NCBI GenBank assembly: GCA_047605645.1
Contig: JASGFJ010000006.1
Coordinates: 57,066 to 121,065 of the forward strand
Direction: 5' to 3'
DNA: 64,000 nucleotides
DNA from: UBA1309 sp047605645
GTDB lineage: Bacteria > Bacteroidota > Bacteroidia > Bacteroidales > Dysgonomonadaceae
Positions 26,580 to 36,302 of this stretch are shown here, one piece after another; the stretch's first letter is position 1, and the number at the start of each line of letters is the position of its first letter. The notes below the pieces were generated by a model that was not told where the DNA came from, did not search any database, and worked only from the letters and a program-made list of their open reading frames with translations. A program made the position numbers and the translations under genes.

Positions 26580-26672
26580 ACTTTAAAATTTAAATAGTTA
26601 ATAAAATAATTGAATGTGTAATTTGTTTTGTGATATTTTTGACCGGCATAGGACTTAATGCCCTTTCTGCGT

Positions 26673-27173
26673 TTATTTTGCCGGACTTATTTCAATCTTA
26701 TAAATATTGAATCCTTTTGATTTTGAGAAAATAGATACCGTCGACTCATTTGTCGTATTTGTCACTGTTGTTTTTACAATAGCCGAACCATCCGAAGTTA
26801 GTATTCCCAATTCCGTGTTTCCTGCAACGATCGCTAAATCCCGTGTTTCTTCCGAACTGGCACTTATTCCGTACACTGTTATTTTAGAGTTTGCCGGAGC
26901 TGTGAAACAGATGTAGTTTCCTTTTTTCAGGGAACCTGTTCCTGGAAGTTTCAACCGCTGAGTGAAGGTGATTGTTTCTTTGTTATCCTGATACTTTTTC
27001 TTTCCGGTTTCTATGGATATTACTTTATCTGAGGCCGGAGTGAAGGTTAATCCGTCTACAGTTGTAACCGTAGAGAAATTATTGGTTTTTTGTTTGCTGA
27101 AATCCCATGTCTGAGCTTGAGAAGCAAAGAGGCAACACAAACAGAATGCAGCTGTAACTAAAAACTTTTTCAT
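26673..27173 (-). CDS. small secreted beta-sandwich protein
   Basis: 166 residues from the ATG at 27173; an upstream in-frame start adds 13 residues before the signal peptide and is less likely. Signal peptide MKKFLVTAAFCLCCLFASQAQ. The mature protein begins TWDFSKQ, a common opening of Bacteroidetes secreted modules found in front of pectate-lyase-type domains. It continues in a beta-sandwich (ITVYGISASSEETRDLAIVA) that parallels the same region of its 243-residue neighbour, but it stops before any sorting tail. The two probably arose from a common module. Function unknown. Confidence 0.65.
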   Translation of the reverse strand: MKKFLVTAAFCLCCLFASQAQTWDFSKQKTNNFSTVTTVDGLTFTPASDKVISIETGKKKYQDNKETITFTQRLKLPGTGSLKKGNYICFTAPANSKITVYGISASSEETRDLAIVAGNTELGILTSDGSAIVKTTVTNTTNESTVSIFSKSKGFNIYKIEISPAK

Positions 27174-27274
27174 GTGTACAATAAATTTGGTTATTGATAC
27201 AAAGTTGCTCATTCAGGATTGTATACCAGGGAGGAAGATTGGTTATCTTGGGGGGAGAAATCGGTTGTTTTTCT

Positions 27275-28363
27275 TTAAATGCCGCTGGAATACCTTGTTA
27301 TGATGATTTCCTTCAGTTCTTTTCGGCGTATTTTTCCGGTTTCTGTTAAAGGAAGGACATCCATAAGGATGACTCGTTTGGGGTAGCAATAAGTGGGAAG
27401 TAGTTCTTTCCAGTTCGATTCTTTTATTTCGGATGTTGTAACCAATACAACGATTTCTCCAAATTTCGGATCGGGAAGAGAGGTTATAGCAAATGTGTCG
27501 CCAAGCAGCGGACGAAGAATTTTCTCCATCTCTTCTATTTGGATTTTTATGCCTCCGCTGTTAATGATATTGTCTGTACGTCCAAGGATGCGGAAAGATT
27601 GATCCGGACGCAATTCGGCTATGTCGTTTGTGATAAGGGTTTCGTTTGCAACTTTCGGTGCATTTATGCAAAGTGACCCGGTGCCGGAAAGCGATAGCGA
27701 TACGCCTTCCAATGGAGTGTAATAGTCGCTGGCATCCTGTCCGCTTAATTTTCGCAGAGCAATGTGGGAAAGAGTTTCTGTCATTCCGTAGGTGGAATAT
27801 ACTTCATTGGGGAATGTTTTCAATACTTCCGCCATTTGAGGTTCGATGGCTCCTCCTCCGATGATCAGTTTTTTTATATGCTTGATTCTTTCTTTTTCCT
27901 TATCTATTTGCAAACTGTTGAATACCTGAAGAGGAACAAAAGCTGCAAAGTCAAGGGATGTATCTACATCTGCTAAAGGATGTCCTGTGGCCGGGCGAAC
28001 GAATAAACGCATGCCGGTGATCAGGCTTCTGACGATAACCATCTTCGCTCCGATGTAGTTGAGATTCATACAAAGCAGTGCTTTGTCTCCCTGTTGCAGG
28101 TGAAGAAAGGAGCAAGTCATGGCTGCGCTCTGCATCATCTTTTGTTTGTCGGCGCGAATGGATTTGGGGCGACCTGTCGAACCGGAAGTCTTTACCCACA
28201 CAAAACTTACTTCGTTAAACCATTCGTGAAGAAAAGAATATACTTTCTTTAACTCTTCCGATTCGAAAAAAGAAGTTGGCGATTGCTCAGAGAAGTCTTT
28301 TTTATGAAAAAAATGATCCTCTATACAGATGCTTTGCCGGGATATGTCGAATTCATAATTCAT
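27275..28363 (-). CDS. menE: o-succinylbenzoate-CoA ligase
   Basis: 362 residues from the ATG at 28363, which overlaps the menC stop (TAATG), a coupling arrangement that decides this start over an ORF beginning 17 codons earlier. It is an acyl-adenylate enzyme: P-loop KTSGSTGRPKSI (about 57-68), YSTYGMTETLSHIALRKLSG, DIAELRPDQSFRILGRTDN and the catalytic lysine region TETGKIRRKELK near the C-terminus. It activates o-succinylbenzoate with ATP and CoA in menaquinone synthesis. It is shorter than many MenE proteins (about 450), as is common in Bacteroidetes. Confidence 0.88.
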   Translation of the reverse strand: MNYEFDISRQSICIEDHFFHKKDFSEQSPTSFFESEELKKVYSFLHEWFNEVSFVWVKTSGSTGRPKSIRADKQKMMQSAAMTCSFLHLQQGDKALLCMNLNYIGAKMVIVRSLITGMRLFVRPATGHPLADVDTSLDFAAFVPLQVFNSLQIDKEKERIKHIKKLIIGGGAIEPQMAEVLKTFPNEVYSTYGMTETLSHIALRKLSGQDASDYYTPLEGVSLSLSGTGSLCINAPKVANETLITNDIAELRPDQSFRILGRTDNIINSGGIKIQIEEMEKILRPLLGDTFAITSLPDPKFGEIVVLVTTSEIKESNWKELLPTYCYPKRVILMDVLPLTETGKIRRKELKEIIITRYSSGI

Positions 28364-29415
28364 TAATATATACCTTTCACTGAGGTTTGTCCATCTATTT
28401 GCGACCAAAGACAATCTCCTTTGATAACTAGCGGTAAATCGATGTTATTGGTGTAAAGTGATCCGGTGCCCAATCCCTGTGGCAATGGATTATCAAATGT
28501 GGAACACCATTGGGCAATGGCATTCAGGCCTATATTTGATTCCAATGCGGAGGTAATCCACCAGGGAATATTTCTGGCGTTGGCCAGCTCAATCCACTCT
28601 TTTGCGCCAATTAATCCTCCATGCAAGGTCGGTTTTAGAATTATGTATTGAGGACATATTGTTTCCAGCAACCGTATTTTGTCTTCTGTTTCGTTTATTC
28701 CGATTAGCTCTTCGTCAAGAGCCACCGGAATAGGAGTGGTTTCCGTAAGTTTACGCATTTCATCCCATTGTCCGGCCTTGATGGGCTGTTCGATGGAATG
28801 AAGCTGAAACTCTGATAATCGTTTCAATTTTTCCGGCGCATCTGTCGGCGAAAAAGCTCCGTTGGCGTCTACTCGCAGTTCGATTGTTTCGGGAGAAAAA
28901 TGGCGGCGGATATGACGTAGCAGCTTTAATTCCTGCTCGAAATCGATCGCTCCGATTTTCAATTTGATACATCGAAATCCGGCTTTTAGTTTGGTTTCTA
29001 TTTGCTCGTACATCGAATCGAAATCACCCATCCATATCAAGCCATTGATAGGAATGCCTTTTTCTCCGCGCGAATAAGCCGTATTCCAAAGCCTTAAAGA
29101 GCGATTCTGGAAATGTCGCAATGCTGTTTCGAAACCAAAGAGGATGGATGGAAAATGCTTGAGCGACTCATCATCCAGTTCCCCTGTCTTTTCCCATTCA
29201 TCTGCAAACCGGCGAAGGGTTGTCGAGTAGTTTGCATCGTAGTCGCAACTTAAATCGAATAGCGGTGCACATTCACCGATGCCCATGTGTTTTTCATCTG
29301 TCTGCGATTTAAGTACCACATACCAGACAGGATGTTCTAAATAAACCCCGCGGGAAGTTCCCGCAGGGCGTTTAAATTTTAAATTATAAGGAATAATTTC
29401 AATTTTGAATTTCAT
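28363..29415 (-). CDS. menC: o-succinylbenzoate synthase
   Basis: 350 residues from the ATG at 29415, 4 bases after the menB stop. Enolase superfamily: CIKLKIGAIDFEQE (K-x-K acid/base), RVDANGAFSP (metal Asp), SIEQPIKAGQWDEM (metal Glu), VALDEELIG (metal Asp) and ILKPTLHGGLIGAKEWIELA (second base Lys). It dehydrates SHCHC to o-succinylbenzoate. The N-terminal capping domain carries KRPAGTSRGVYLEH. All catalytic residues expected of MenC are present. Confidence 0.9.
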   Translation of the reverse strand: MKFKIEIIPYNLKFKRPAGTSRGVYLEHPVWYVVLKSQTDEKHMGIGECAPLFDLSCDYDANYSTTLRRFADEWEKTGELDDESLKHFPSILFGFETALRHFQNRSLRLWNTAYSRGEKGIPINGLIWMGDFDSMYEQIETKLKAGFRCIKLKIGAIDFEQELKLLRHIRRHFSPETIELRVDANGAFSPTDAPEKLKRLSEFQLHSIEQPIKAGQWDEMRKLTETTPIPVALDEELIGINETEDKIRLLETICPQYIILKPTLHGGLIGAKEWIELANARNIPWWITSALESNIGLNAIAQWCSTFDNPLPQGLGTGSLYTNNIDLPLVIKGDCLWSQIDGQTSVKGIY

Positions 29416-29419
29416 TGCA

Positions 29420-30244
29420 TCACGGAAATTTAGGAAATTTCTTGAAATCCGGCTTCCGTTTTTCAAGGAATGCTGTCTTTCCTTCCTGTGCTTCGTCTGT
29501 CAGGTAATAGAGTAAAGTGGCATTTCCTGCCAGTTCCTGAATGCCTGCCTGGCCGTCCAACTCTGCATTTAATCCCATTTTAATCATCCGCATAGCCATT
29601 GGGCTGTGTTGCATCATTTCCTGAGCCCATTTCACTGTTTCGTCCTCCAATTGCTCGAATGGAACCACCGTGTTCACCAATCCCATCTCTAATGCTTGTT
29701 GCGCATTGTATTGACGGCATAAAAACCATATTTCGCGGGCTTTTTTCTGTCCAACAATACGTGCCAGATAAGAAGAGCCAAATCCGGCATCAAAACTGCC
29801 GACACGGGGACCTGTTTGTCCGAAGATTGCATTTTCGGAAGCGATGGAAAGGTCACAAACGACCTGCAATACATGTCCTCCACCGATAGCATAACCATTG
29901 ACCATCGCAATGACAGGTTTCGGAAGCGAGCGTATTTGCTTCTGTACTTCAAGTACTTGAAGACGAGGTACTCCATCTTTTCCGATGTATCCTCCTTTGC
30001 CTTTCACATTCTGGTCTCCTCCGGCACAGAACGCTTTATCGCCGGCACCGGTCAAAACAACGACATAAATGTCCTGGTTTTCGTGACATATACGGAGCGC
30101 ATCACTGATTTCCATTGTTGTTGTTGGAGTGAAAGCGTTGCGGTAACGCGGTCTGTTAATCGTAATACGGCCGATACCTTCGAAATAGTCGAAGAGAATT
30201 TCTTCATATTCTTTAATGGTTTCCCATTTGCGAGGTGTTGACAT
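29420..30244 (-). CDS. menB: 1,4-dihydroxy-2-naphthoyl-CoA synthase
   Basis: 274 residues from the ATG at 30244, the standard MenB length; the 15 residues upstream are unlike the family. Crotonase fold: RPRYRNAFTPTTTMEISDAL, FCAGGDQNVKGKGGYIGKDG (oxyanion hole and the flexible loop typical of MenB), NGYAIGGGHVLQVVCDLSIA, QTGPRVGSFDAGFGSSYLAR and ALEMGLVNTVVP. It closes the ring of o-succinylbenzoyl-CoA to DHNA-CoA in the menaquinone route. First of three men genes in tandem (menB-menC-menE); menD, menF and menH are not in the window. Confidence 0.93.
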   Translation of the reverse strand: MSTPRKWETIKEYEEILFDYFEGIGRITINRPRYRNAFTPTTTMEISDALRICHENQDIYVVVLTGAGDKAFCAGGDQNVKGKGGYIGKDGVPRLQVLEVQKQIRSLPKPVIAMVNGYAIGGGHVLQVVCDLSIASENAIFGQTGPRVGSFDAGFGSSYLARIVGQKKAREIWFLCRQYNAQQALEMGLVNTVVPFEQLEDETVKWAQEMMQHSPMAMRMIKMGLNAELDGQAGIQELAGNATLLYYLTDEAQEGKTAFLEKRKPDFKKFPKFP

Positions 30245-30276
30245 AAATTTCTTTTGGTTAATGAATTCTATACGGA

Positions 30277-30308
30277 CAAAATTACACAAAATGCGGGAAA
30301 AAGCCGAA
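30277..30308 (-). promoter_or_regulatory. predicted menBCE promoter
   Basis: On the minus strand TAATTTTG (30284-30277) is an exact TAnnTTTG box. TTCG (30308-30305) lies 20 bases upstream, a partial match to the -33 TTTG. The leader before the menB ATG is about 25 bases. This would give the men genes their own start, independent of the large helicase gene upstream. Confidence 0.45.
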
Positions 30309-30461
30309 GTAAAGAGAGAGATTGTGCCATGTCTTTTCTCTCCATCACATCTTCAGGTAAGATTCGGCATTTGTTCGGATGTCTTTTCCGGACACAGATT
30401 ATTTGTCAGCGCCTTGTGTATTATTCTTTTTTATGTTGAGAAAAACGGTATATACCGGTCT

Positions 30462-33400
30462 TTAACCGGGGATGTGAATGGCTTTTCCATTGTCTATTTT
30501 CACAAAATTCCGCTCAATAGCAATTTGTAATCCTCTGTTGAAGGCACTTTCGAGATTACTTCCACTACGACTGAATCCCAAAAGCTGGGTGGTCTGCTTG
30601 AATAGATCTTCCACCGGCAGACTGATTTCTTTTTCTGTGATTCCTTTGATGGCATTCGCTATCTCTTCAGCCGGCAGATCCGATACATCCCTGTCGGCAT
30701 GTGTGCGGAATTCATTGTAGGATAAAAGTTGTTCTTCATCAACCCAACAAAATACCTTTTGTTCACTTTCTGATTGGTAATGAGGTATCTCCTGTAAAAT
30801 GGAGTCCAGATGTTGCTGATTTCTATTTCCCTGGCGATTGATGTTCCATGCATTCAGTATACGTTTATATAGCAGCGTTTTGCTGATTGGAGCTTCTTCC
30901 GAGAGCACAGATTGTAATTGAGCTTGTATTTGCGCTTTGTTTTTGGGTAAAAAGAAGCCTTCGGGATCCGAAAACTCTTCCAGTACAGCTTTCGAATAAG
31001 GTTGTACTTCTAATGATTTATGGGGCAATCCGGCTCCGGACCCATTGCTTATTTTGTTGATGGGTGGAAGAGGAACAGAAACAGGAGTCTCTGTCATGTC
31101 TACTACCTTTTCTATTTCTGTCTGTTTCCCATTTTCCAAAGCTTGGATTCTTTCCCGAATACTATCGAGAACAGAGGTTTTATTTTCCCACCAATCGAGA
31201 GTCCATACATGCAGGATGTTCCATCCGAGCAGGCGTAATGTATTGTATTGAACAATTTCCCGATCGCGGGTTGTTTTGGAATGTGTATAGCTCTCTCCGT
31301 CGCAGAGTATTCCCAAAATATAGCTGGAATTGTTGCTTTTGTCCACAACTCCGATGTCAATCTTATATCCCGAACATCCGACTTGTGTATGGGCCTGATA
31401 TCCCATTTCCCGAATTGCCTCAGCGATGAAATGCTCTATTTCTACCTCTTGGTTTACTCCCGAAACCGATTGCTCCCATTGTGTTCGCTCTCTGCTTTCG
31501 GCGTATTCCAGAAAGCGTTTCAAGCCGGCAACTCCGACGGAGGAAGAACGGTTGAGGTCGATCTGGTCGGAGCGGAGAGTTGAAAAAATAAGCATTTCAT
31601 AACGTGCTCGTGATACCGCCACATTTAGTCTCCTTTCTCCACCGATACGGTTTAGAGGTCCGAAATTCATGCTGACTCTTCCCGATTTGTCCGGCCCGTA
31701 CCCGACGGAAAAAAGAATAATATCTCGTTCGTCTCCTTGTACATTTTCCAGGTTCTTGATGAAAATCGGTTCCCTGCTTTCCAGAGCAAGAGCTTCGAGT
31801 TCGGGATGATAGATAAAATAATCGGAAAGCATATCTTCGATCAAGGTCTGCTGTACTGAACTGAATGTGACCACTCCAATACTTTTCTGACGAAGTTCAG
31901 GGTTATTCAGACGCCGGCCTATTTCATCGATTACGGCTTGAGCTTCCGCCTTGTTTTGTCGGCTTTTTCCTTTGTCGTAATACCCTTTGATCGCAAGTAA
32001 GCTAACCTTCGACTCGATGTTGTCCGGTGAAGGAAAGGTTAAAAGTTTGTTGCCGTAATATTCCGAATTGCTGAAGGCGATAAGGCTTTCGTGCTTGCTT
32101 CGGTAGTGCCACAATAAGTATTTCTCGGGCATAGACAAAGCCAGGCAATCGTCCAGTATGCTCTCCAGGTCTTCTATTTCGTAATTGTCTTCATCCACAT
32201 TGTTTACCGCGAAGAAATTAGTTGGTGGCATTTGTTTGGGATCGCCTACTATCACTACGTTTGCGCTTCGGCTGATAGCGCCTACGGCTTCGTATGTGGG
32301 GAGTTGCGAAGCTTCGTCGAAAATAAGTAAATCAAATTTTTCGGCATCAGAGTTGATATACTGCGATACGGAAATCGGGCTCATCAACATGCAGGGGCAA
32401 AGCCGCGGCAGAAGTATCGGGATTTGGTCGAATAATTTCCGAATGGATGTGCTTCGTGCATTATTTCGAATATTGCGTTGAAGAATGCCTACCTCCGAAT
32501 TTTGAGTCGCTTCCCTGGTGAAATCGGGAACATTAGAGGCTAGACGGGCGAAGAGTTCTTTTCTGGTCAGTTCTTCGAAATATTGAGAGAGGCTCCGGAA
32601 TTTTTCAATGGTGTCATCAAAGAGTTTTCCTTTGAAAAGAAGCAGGTTTTCGTCTTTCTCAATGGTATATTCAATCAATTCTTTATGAAGACTTTTGTTA
32701 AAAATGTTTTTTACATTCAGAATAGATATGTTTTTGTCGCAGAAGGCTTCGGCAAAAAATCCAATACCGGCATCATCTGTATTCTTTTTGACAATGAGCC
32801 ATTGATACCAATCCTTCAGTTGCCCGGTATGTGCTCTCCACCGTTTTAACTGTTCCAATATCATGGAAAAGGGGATTGGTGAAGTTGCTGTGCCGTAAAA
32901 AGTATTCTTGTCAACTCCTAATAAAGAGTATAGAGTCTGTATATTGTTTTCAGCTTGAGAAAACAGAGACAGATATTCATCCAGTTGTTGCTGAATTGGT
33001 TTTCGGAATGAAAGAATGCCTTCTTGCAAATAAGGAGCCAGCTTTTCCCGGACAGTCGCCGCATACATCGCTCCGTTTGCATACTGTAGAATATAATTGT
33101 CCAGCAGACGAGTGTGTTCAATAATTTGTTTGATCTCGAGCCAGTTCTCCTTATTCCGTTTGCCGTATTTCCCAAATAAAGAAGGAAATTCTTCTGTACT
33201 TTCCTCTAAGATATTCCTTTCTTTTTGATATTCAATGATTTCATATAACGATTCGGCTACGGTAGTGGTATCCGGAGAACCTGTCTTATGATAAGCACTT
33301 AGCTGTTTTTTTATCTTTCTATGACCGAAATATTTAGGTAAAAACCATTTCTTATCGGCTGTTTGCCATTGTTGCAGCAATAGTGCTGCGTCAGGAAGAT

Positions 33401-36302
33401 CGAGTACAGATTCCTGATAAGTGGCTGATATGGATTTCTTCAATTCATCTCTTCGCTCACCATGAGGCAGAACTTCCTGCATCTCTTCGAGTGCTTCTTG
33501 CAATCGGGGATATTTGAGAAGAAAAGGAGTTAGTTCCGGAATAACTGAAAGTTCCTGAAGAATATCTCTCAGGGTAATTGCCTGAGCGTAGGTGAAACAT
33601 TCCGGATTTTCGCGGGCGATATAGGTTTGAAAATAGCGATCCAACTCAGCTATTCGAGTAAAACCTGCATACATCTCGTCCAGTAATTGCTCCGCTTCTT
33701 CTTTTAAGATAGAGGAATAGGTGCTTATGTAAATTCCTGTCAGCGGATGATGATATGGATGTGCGCATGCCTGAACAACACTGATTAATGAATCAATAGT
33801 TTCATCCCATTGTTTTACCTGCGATGAACTGATGTTTTGTATTACCTCTTGAGGAAATCTGATTGTTTCATCTTCTGTGGATAGGTAATATGTGATAGAG
33901 TCGTATAAAGAAAATCCCGAATTTTGTTTTTGGTGTAAAGCCTCTACATACCTGTTGATTTGTGTCCGAAGCGAGAATAACCGTTCGGATTCTTCCTGAA
34001 AAGCTTGTGGAGATTGAGTCTTGACAACTTCTGTTGCATTTTTTAATTGATTCAAAACCGAAGATTTCTTGCTTTTATTGGAGTATAATTCCAAACAAAA
34101 AGGGGCGAGCCCTAATGCTTCAAGACGGTTCTGGACAACAGAAAGTGCAGCCATTTTTTCTGCAACAAACAGCACCTTTTTCCCCCGGTAAAGTGCATTG
34201 GCAATGATGTTGGTAATGGTTTGTGATTTGCCTGTTCCCGGAGGTCCGTGCAGAATAAAACTTTTCCCTTGCGAAGCATCAAAGATTGCTTCGAGTTGCG
34301 ATGAATCGGCACTGATAGGCAGTAGGATATCTGCCGGAGTGACTTCCTTCTCCATCTTGGAAGCATCGGAGTCCGAAATATCGATATTCCATTCTATTTT
34401 TCCGCTGATGAGACTGGAAACAATAGGACTTTCAATAAGTTTATCCGAATTGTTGTGGATATCGTTCCACATGATAAATTTATTGAAGGAGAAGATTCCC
34501 AGCATAGCTTGTTCCCTGACATTCCATTTTTTTTGGTCACGAATGCAGTTTCGGATGATTGAAAATATAAGTTTCACATCCACCCCGCTTTCATCGACCG
34601 GTAGTGGCTCGAGTCCGTTAATCGTGATTCCGAAATTTTGCCGTAGCATTTCCAGCAGGGTAATATTCATCATCGAATCTTCTTCCCTTCCGTGTATTGC
34701 GTATCCGCGGTTGGCCGATTTCCGGACAATTTCGACAGGAAGAAGCAGGATTGGAGCATAGCGAGGCTTGATGCTGCTCGGTGTCTCGTACCATTCGAGT
34801 AGTCCCAGAGCAATATAAAGCGTATTGGCACCGTTCTCTTCCAATGCGGTTCTGGAGGAGCGGTATATATGCGTTAACGTTTTTATTAATTCGTTGTCAT
34901 TCAGGTAGGAATGGATTCTTTTTTGAGTAAGTTCGGCTCGTACCAATTCTTTAAGAGAACTCGTTTCATCGATTTCCTCGTGAATATTGTTCTCGTAGAG
35001 CGGACTGTCCCAGTCGGTAGGACGGGAGAGTATCTGGAATTCCGTACCGTCGGACAAAGCATTCTCAAATTGGTCGAGGTCAGTCGACATGAATTGTAAT
35101 GTGTTTTTTGTCAGGCGTATATTCAATAGATTGTTACGCAGACTTAAATCAAGCAACTTTCGTTCCCAAAGAAGTTGCTTGGTCACGTTTACATCTTCAC
35201 TGATTCCTGCCAGATCGTATGGATTCACATTTTGAGGTTGTTCCTGAAGGCTTTTTTGTTCAGAAAAAGAATTTTCATCAATCACCCAGTGTTCGCCATT
35301 GAAAACTTTTACCGGAAGTGGTCGAATTCCTGAAAACCGGCATCTCTTAATGTCGATAGCCATCATAAATTCCGTATTTCGGGGAAGTCGTGCAGCCGCT
35401 AATTCCACTGCATTGTCAAAAGCAGCTCGATGTCCTGTGTTCATGCAAGTGCATTCGACCAATGTGATTTCATTGATGCCGTCTGCTTCTCTTTTTGATA
35501 AAGAACTCGGATCATCGGTGATTTTGTCAGAAAATGTATCCGGTATCAACCAGCCGCCCGCAAAGGCATGTCCTTGAATGACAATGATAATGGGATGGAT
35601 ACCCACAGCTTCCAGACAAGAGCAATAGAGCATGGACATATCCAGGCAATTGCCCAGCTTCTGAGTAACCACACAATCAGCAAGTCTTATGCGTTGCCCC
35701 TCTTCTTCAAAGCTTGCAGGGACAGTGCAATAGCTGATGTTTAATTCTGTTATAGCAGCATAAATAGCTGCCATCTGCTTTATCACCCGATTCGGGTTTC
35801 TGCTTTGATATTCATCCATAGCACCATTGCCGGTCCATTCTTCAAGAAGATCGGAGGCTCGTTTGATGATGGGGGCAAGCGACGGATGGTTTGGCAAGAC
35901 AAAACTTGCCAGAATTTCAGGAAGAACATTTACCCCGGGCCATTGGTCAAAAGCCAGGAGGTCGACAGGGTATATTTGAGAGTAAAGCAATTCTTCTTCC
36001 GAATAGACCGATAACTGGAAGTGTCCGGCATATTTTTCAGTTAACTGGTTAAAAAATGACGGGGAGAAGTGAAACAAGTTGTCTGTTATGCGTACTTTTT
36101 CTCTTGCTTTCAGTGTGTCGATCCTGAAAACTTCAGGCTCTCCGAACTCAGGTTCTGCCTGTAATGTGACTGCAATGTGATTGATATTTACATCTGTCAT
36201 GTTTTCGATAATAAACTCTCTGACAAATGAGATCCTGTTTTGCATAATTGCAAAATTAATTGCAGGTAAATATGTAAAGTCAATCTTAACCGTTGCAGCC
36301 AT
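30462..36302 (-). CDS. transglutaminase-like/DUF4011/SF1 helicase/Vsr-like nuclease protein (Hhe-like defence candidate)
   Basis: 1946 residues. The parts are: an N-terminal beta domain (1-110); a transglutaminase-like domain with GNCLDMSMLYC (Cys near 217) and QGHAFAGGW (His near 244); DUF4011 with WERKLLDLSLRNNLLNIRL (about 372); and an SF1/UPF1-type helicase. The helicase has Walker A GPPGTGKSQTITN (about 686), Walker B LLIFDEASQLPT (about 1326), GDPKQMPPTNFF, GDERDIILFSVGYG and LNVAVSRARYEMLIFS. A Vsr/DUF559-type PD-(D/E)xK-like nuclease follows (EIEHFIAEAIREMGY, YKIDIGVVD, LCDGESYTHS, about 1615-1715), then a DUF3320 tail. The helicase-nuclease core matches the published Hhe (DUF4011-helicase-Vsr) anti-phage architecture. 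It is a single gene with no partner beside it. Defence is inference; a genome-maintenance role is the alternative. Confidence 0.8.
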   Translation of the reverse strand: MAATVKIDFTYLPAINFAIMQNRISFVREFIIENMTDVNINHIAVTLQAEPEFGEPEVFRIDTLKAREKVRITDNLFHFSPSFFNQLTEKYAGHFQLSVYSEEELLYSQIYPVDLLAFDQWPGVNVLPEILASFVLPNHPSLAPIIKRASDLLEEWTGNGAMDEYQSRNPNRVIKQMAAIYAAITELNISYCTVPASFEEEGQRIRLADCVVTQKLGNCLDMSMLYCSCLEAVGIHPIIIVIQGHAFAGGWLIPDTFSDKITDDPSSLSKREADGINEITLVECTCMNTGHRAAFDNAVELAAARLPRNTEFMMAIDIKRCRFSGIRPLPVKVFNGEHWVIDENSFSEQKSLQEQPQNVNPYDLAGISEDVNVTKQLLWERKLLDLSLRNNLLNIRLTKNTLQFMSTDLDQFENALSDGTEFQILSRPTDWDSPLYENNIHEEIDETSSLKELVRAELTQKRIHSYLNDNELIKTLTHIYRSSRTALEENGANTLYIALGLLEWYETPSSIKPRYAPILLLPVEIVRKSANRGYAIHGREEDSMMNITLLEMLRQNFGITINGLEPLPVDESGVDVKLIFSIIRNCIRDQKKWNVREQAMLGIFSFNKFIMWNDIHNNSDKLIESPIVSSLISGKIEWNIDISDSDASKMEKEVTPADILLPISADSSQLEAIFDASQGKSFILHGPPGTGKSQTITNIIANALYRGKKVLFVAEKMAALSVVQNRLEALGLAPFCLELYSNKSKKSSVLNQLKNATEVVKTQSPQAFQEESERLFSLRTQINRYVEALHQKQNSGFSLYDSITYYLSTEDETIRFPQEVIQNISSSQVKQWDETIDSLISVVQACAHPYHHPLTGIYISTYSSILKEEAEQLLDEMYAGFTRIAELDRYFQTYIARENPECFTYAQAITLRDILQELSVIPELTPFLLKYPRLQEALEEMQEVLPHGERRDELKKSISATYQESVLDLPDAALLLQQWQTADKKWFLPKYFGHRKIKKQLSAYHKTGSPDTTTVAESLYEIIEYQKERNILEESTEEFPSLFGKYGKRNKENWLEIKQIIEHTRLLDNYILQYANGAMYAATVREKLAPYLQEGILSFRKPIQQQLDEYLSLFSQAENNIQTLYSLLGVDKNTFYGTATSPIPFSMILEQLKRWRAHTGQLKDWYQWLIVKKNTDDAGIGFFAEAFCDKNISILNVKNIFNKSLHKELIEYTIEKDENLLLFKGKLFDDTIEKFRSLSQYFEELTRKELFARLASNVPDFTREATQNSEVGILQRNIRNNARSTSIRKLFDQIPILLPRLCPCMLMSPISVSQYINSDAEKFDLLIFDEASQLPTYEAVGAISRSANVVIVGDPKQMPPTNFFAVNNVDEDNYEIEDLESILDDCLALSMPEKYLLWHYRSKHESLIAFSNSEYYGNKLLTFPSPDNIESKVSLLAIKGYYDKGKSRQNKAEAQAVIDEIGRRLNNPELRQKSIGVVTFSSVQQTLIEDMLSDYFIYHPELEALALESREPIFIKNLENVQGDERDIILFSVGYGPDKSGRVSMNFGPLNRIGGERRLNVAVSRARYEMLIFSTLRSDQIDLNRSSSVGVAGLKRFLEYAESRERTQWEQSVSGVNQEVEIEHFIAEAIREMGYQAHTQVGCSGYKIDIGVVDKSNNSSYILGILCDGESYTHSKTTRDREIVQYNTLRLLGWNILHVWTLDWWENKTSVLDSIRERIQALENGKQTEIEKVVDMTETPVSVPLPPINKISNGSGAGLPHKSLEVQPYSKAVLEEFSDPEGFFLPKNKAQIQAQLQSVLSEEAPISKTLLYKRILNAWNINRQGNRNQQHLDSILQEIPHYQSESEQKVFCWVDEEQLLSYNEFRTHADRDVSDLPAEEIANAIKGITEKEISLPVEDLFKQTTQLLGFSRSGSNLESAFNRGLQIAIERNFVKIDNGKAIHIPG

